13,030 nucleotides of DNA, from positions 4,820 to 17,849 of the forward strand of contig CAJUAW010000050.1 in NCBI GenBank assembly GCA_910584605.1. The letters are read 5' to 3'. Source of the DNA: an uncultured Oscillospiraceae bacterium. Lineage in GTDB: Bacteria > Bacillota_A > Clostridia > Oscillospirales > Oscillospiraceae. Positions within the stretch are counted from its first letter, which is position 1, and each line of letters begins with the position of its first letter. The notes beneath the pieces are model-generated. The model was given only the letters and a program-made list of their open reading frames with translations, made no database searches and was not told the DNA's origin. Positions 12,439 through 13,030 of this stretch are shown here, in pieces. A program made the position numbers and the translations under genes.

Positions 12439-13030
12439 TCACTCAGCGGTGGTGGTGGTGATGGAGATGCCGGTCTCGTTGCTGTAGCCCACGGTGAAGC
12501 CCAGAACAGCGCCCAGGTCGCGGAGCTTGAAGTAATTGTAAGCGCCGCCGTCGTCGTCGGTGAGGGTGATGGCGGTCATGGGAACGTCAGTGCCGTCCAC
12601 CTTCACGGTCTGAGCGCCGCCCTTGTACTCCCGGTCGCCGGAGAAGGGGGTGCCCATGTCGCTGCCGCCAGTGTAAGCGGTCTTGGTGGTGAGGAGGATG
12701 GAGCCGTCGAAGCCCACCTCAAACTGGGCGTCGGTGCCGTTGATGGCCACGGCGATGTCACGCAGCTTGACGTAGTTGGTCAGGTTGCCGTTCTCGTCCT
12801 TCAGGGCGTAGGCGGCAAACTCCACGGCGGTGCCGTCGATGGTGATGTTCTGGGTGGAGGCGATGGCGGTGCCCTCGGCGGGGATGTCCTCCACGGTCAC
12901 AACAGGATCGGCGCCCTCAGCAGGGTCGGTACCCTCGGCGGGATCAGTGCCCTCGGCAGGGTCGGTACCCTCGGCGGGATCGGTGCCCTCGGCGGGGTCG
13001 GTACCCTCGGCGGGGTCGGTACCCTCGGCG
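12439..13030 (-). CDS. C-terminal part of a secreted protein: AEGTDP repeats plus paired stalk-like domains (partial)
   Basis: The frame is open to the right edge, so the N-terminus is outside the window; a GTG at 12900 is internal, not the start. The visible 196 residues begin with six AEGTDP hexapeptides and one AEGADP, an acidic proline-spaced linker. Then come two similar units resembling copper-amine-oxidase-N-like 'stalk' domains: ITIDGTAVEFAAYAL...YVKLRD and VKVDGTDVPMTAITL...YFKLRD. The protein ends after SITTTTAE. In gut clostridia such paired domains often sit at the C-terminus of large secreted enzymes or binding proteins, probably for attachment to the cell wall; this is inference. 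The function depends on the missing N-terminal part. Confidence 0.85.
   Translation of the reverse strand, partial: AEGTDPAEGTDPAEGTDPAEGTDPAEGTDPAEGTDPAEGADPVVTVEDIPAEGTAIASTQNITIDGTAVEFAAYALKDENGNLTNYVKLRDIAVAINGTDAQFEVGFDGSILLTTKTAYTGGSDMGTPFSGDREYKGGAQTVKVDGTDVPMTAITLTDDDGGAYNYFKLRDLGAVLGFTVGYSNETGISITTTTAE
12904..13029 (-). repeat. 18-bp coding tandem repeat (7 copies visible)
   Basis: Seven 18-bp units, each encoding AEGTDP (last one AEGADP), run to the window edge and probably beyond. Units differ almost only at third codon positions (GGT/GGC, GAC/GAT, CCC/CCT). This indicates selection on the peptide and makes copy-number change by slippage likely. Confidence 0.9.

Noticed and set aside
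10964..12442. A 492-codon minus-strand frame overlapping the Na/Pi gene in another frame
   Set aside because: It overlaps the transporter gene with QSSS motifs and shows the Arg/Pro/Gly/His-rich composition of an out-of-frame translation.
12904..13029. A CRISPR array
   Set aside because: The units are contiguous 18-bp repeats without spacers and are in frame within a coding sequence.

Overview
The window looks like chromosomal DNA of a high-G+C gut clostridium, most likely Oscillospiraceae (Flavonifractor/Lawsonibacter/Pseudoflavonifractor-like). The reasons are the G+C-rich codon use, strong AGGAG-type ribosome sites with several TTG starts, the walJ-rlmH pair typical of Firmicutes, a short archaeal/eukaryal-type prolyl-tRNA synthetase, a NiaR-type niacin repressor, and a secreted protein ending in paired 'stalk' domains of the copper-amine-oxidase-N-like kind. 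The genus is an inference; no rRNA or other decisive marker is present.

Layout. Positions 1-420 (+): the tail of a possible upstream gene, then a small Cys-rich C_GCAxxG_C_C protein. Positions 421-736: no gene, but a perfect 19-bp hairpin and a structured stretch that may encode a minus-strand RNA. Positions 737-2675 (+): mutY (adenine glycosylase) followed after 13 nt by a PflX-type radical SAM protein. Positions 2698-3402 (+): a lower-G+C membrane-anchored XRE regulator with its own promoter and a bidirectional terminator. Positions 3464-6263 (-): an operon murA-walJ-rlmH with a near-consensus promoter and a structured leader. Positions 6302-8186 (-): niaR-hemW with promoter and terminator. 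Positions 8189-10586 (+): an acidic lipoprotein gene and proS, each with its own promoter and terminator. Positions 10594-12333 (-): a Na/Pi-cotransporter-PhoU fusion with a near-perfect promoter. Positions 12394-13030 (-): terminator and C-terminal part of a secreted repeat protein that runs off the right edge.

Most of the window is housekeeping: DNA repair (mutY), cell wall synthesis (murA, walJ), ribosome modification (rlmH), heme handling (hemW), NAD-precursor regulation (niaR), translation (proS) and phosphate transport. I did not find a defence system, CRISPR array, prophage, insertion sequence or biosynthetic cluster. The least explained parts are the intergenic structured unit at 425-628, the murA leader with two hairpins and a tandem repeat, the lower-G+C XRE segment bounded on its right by a 16-nt copy of pflX sequence, and the AEGTDP repeat protein at the right edge.
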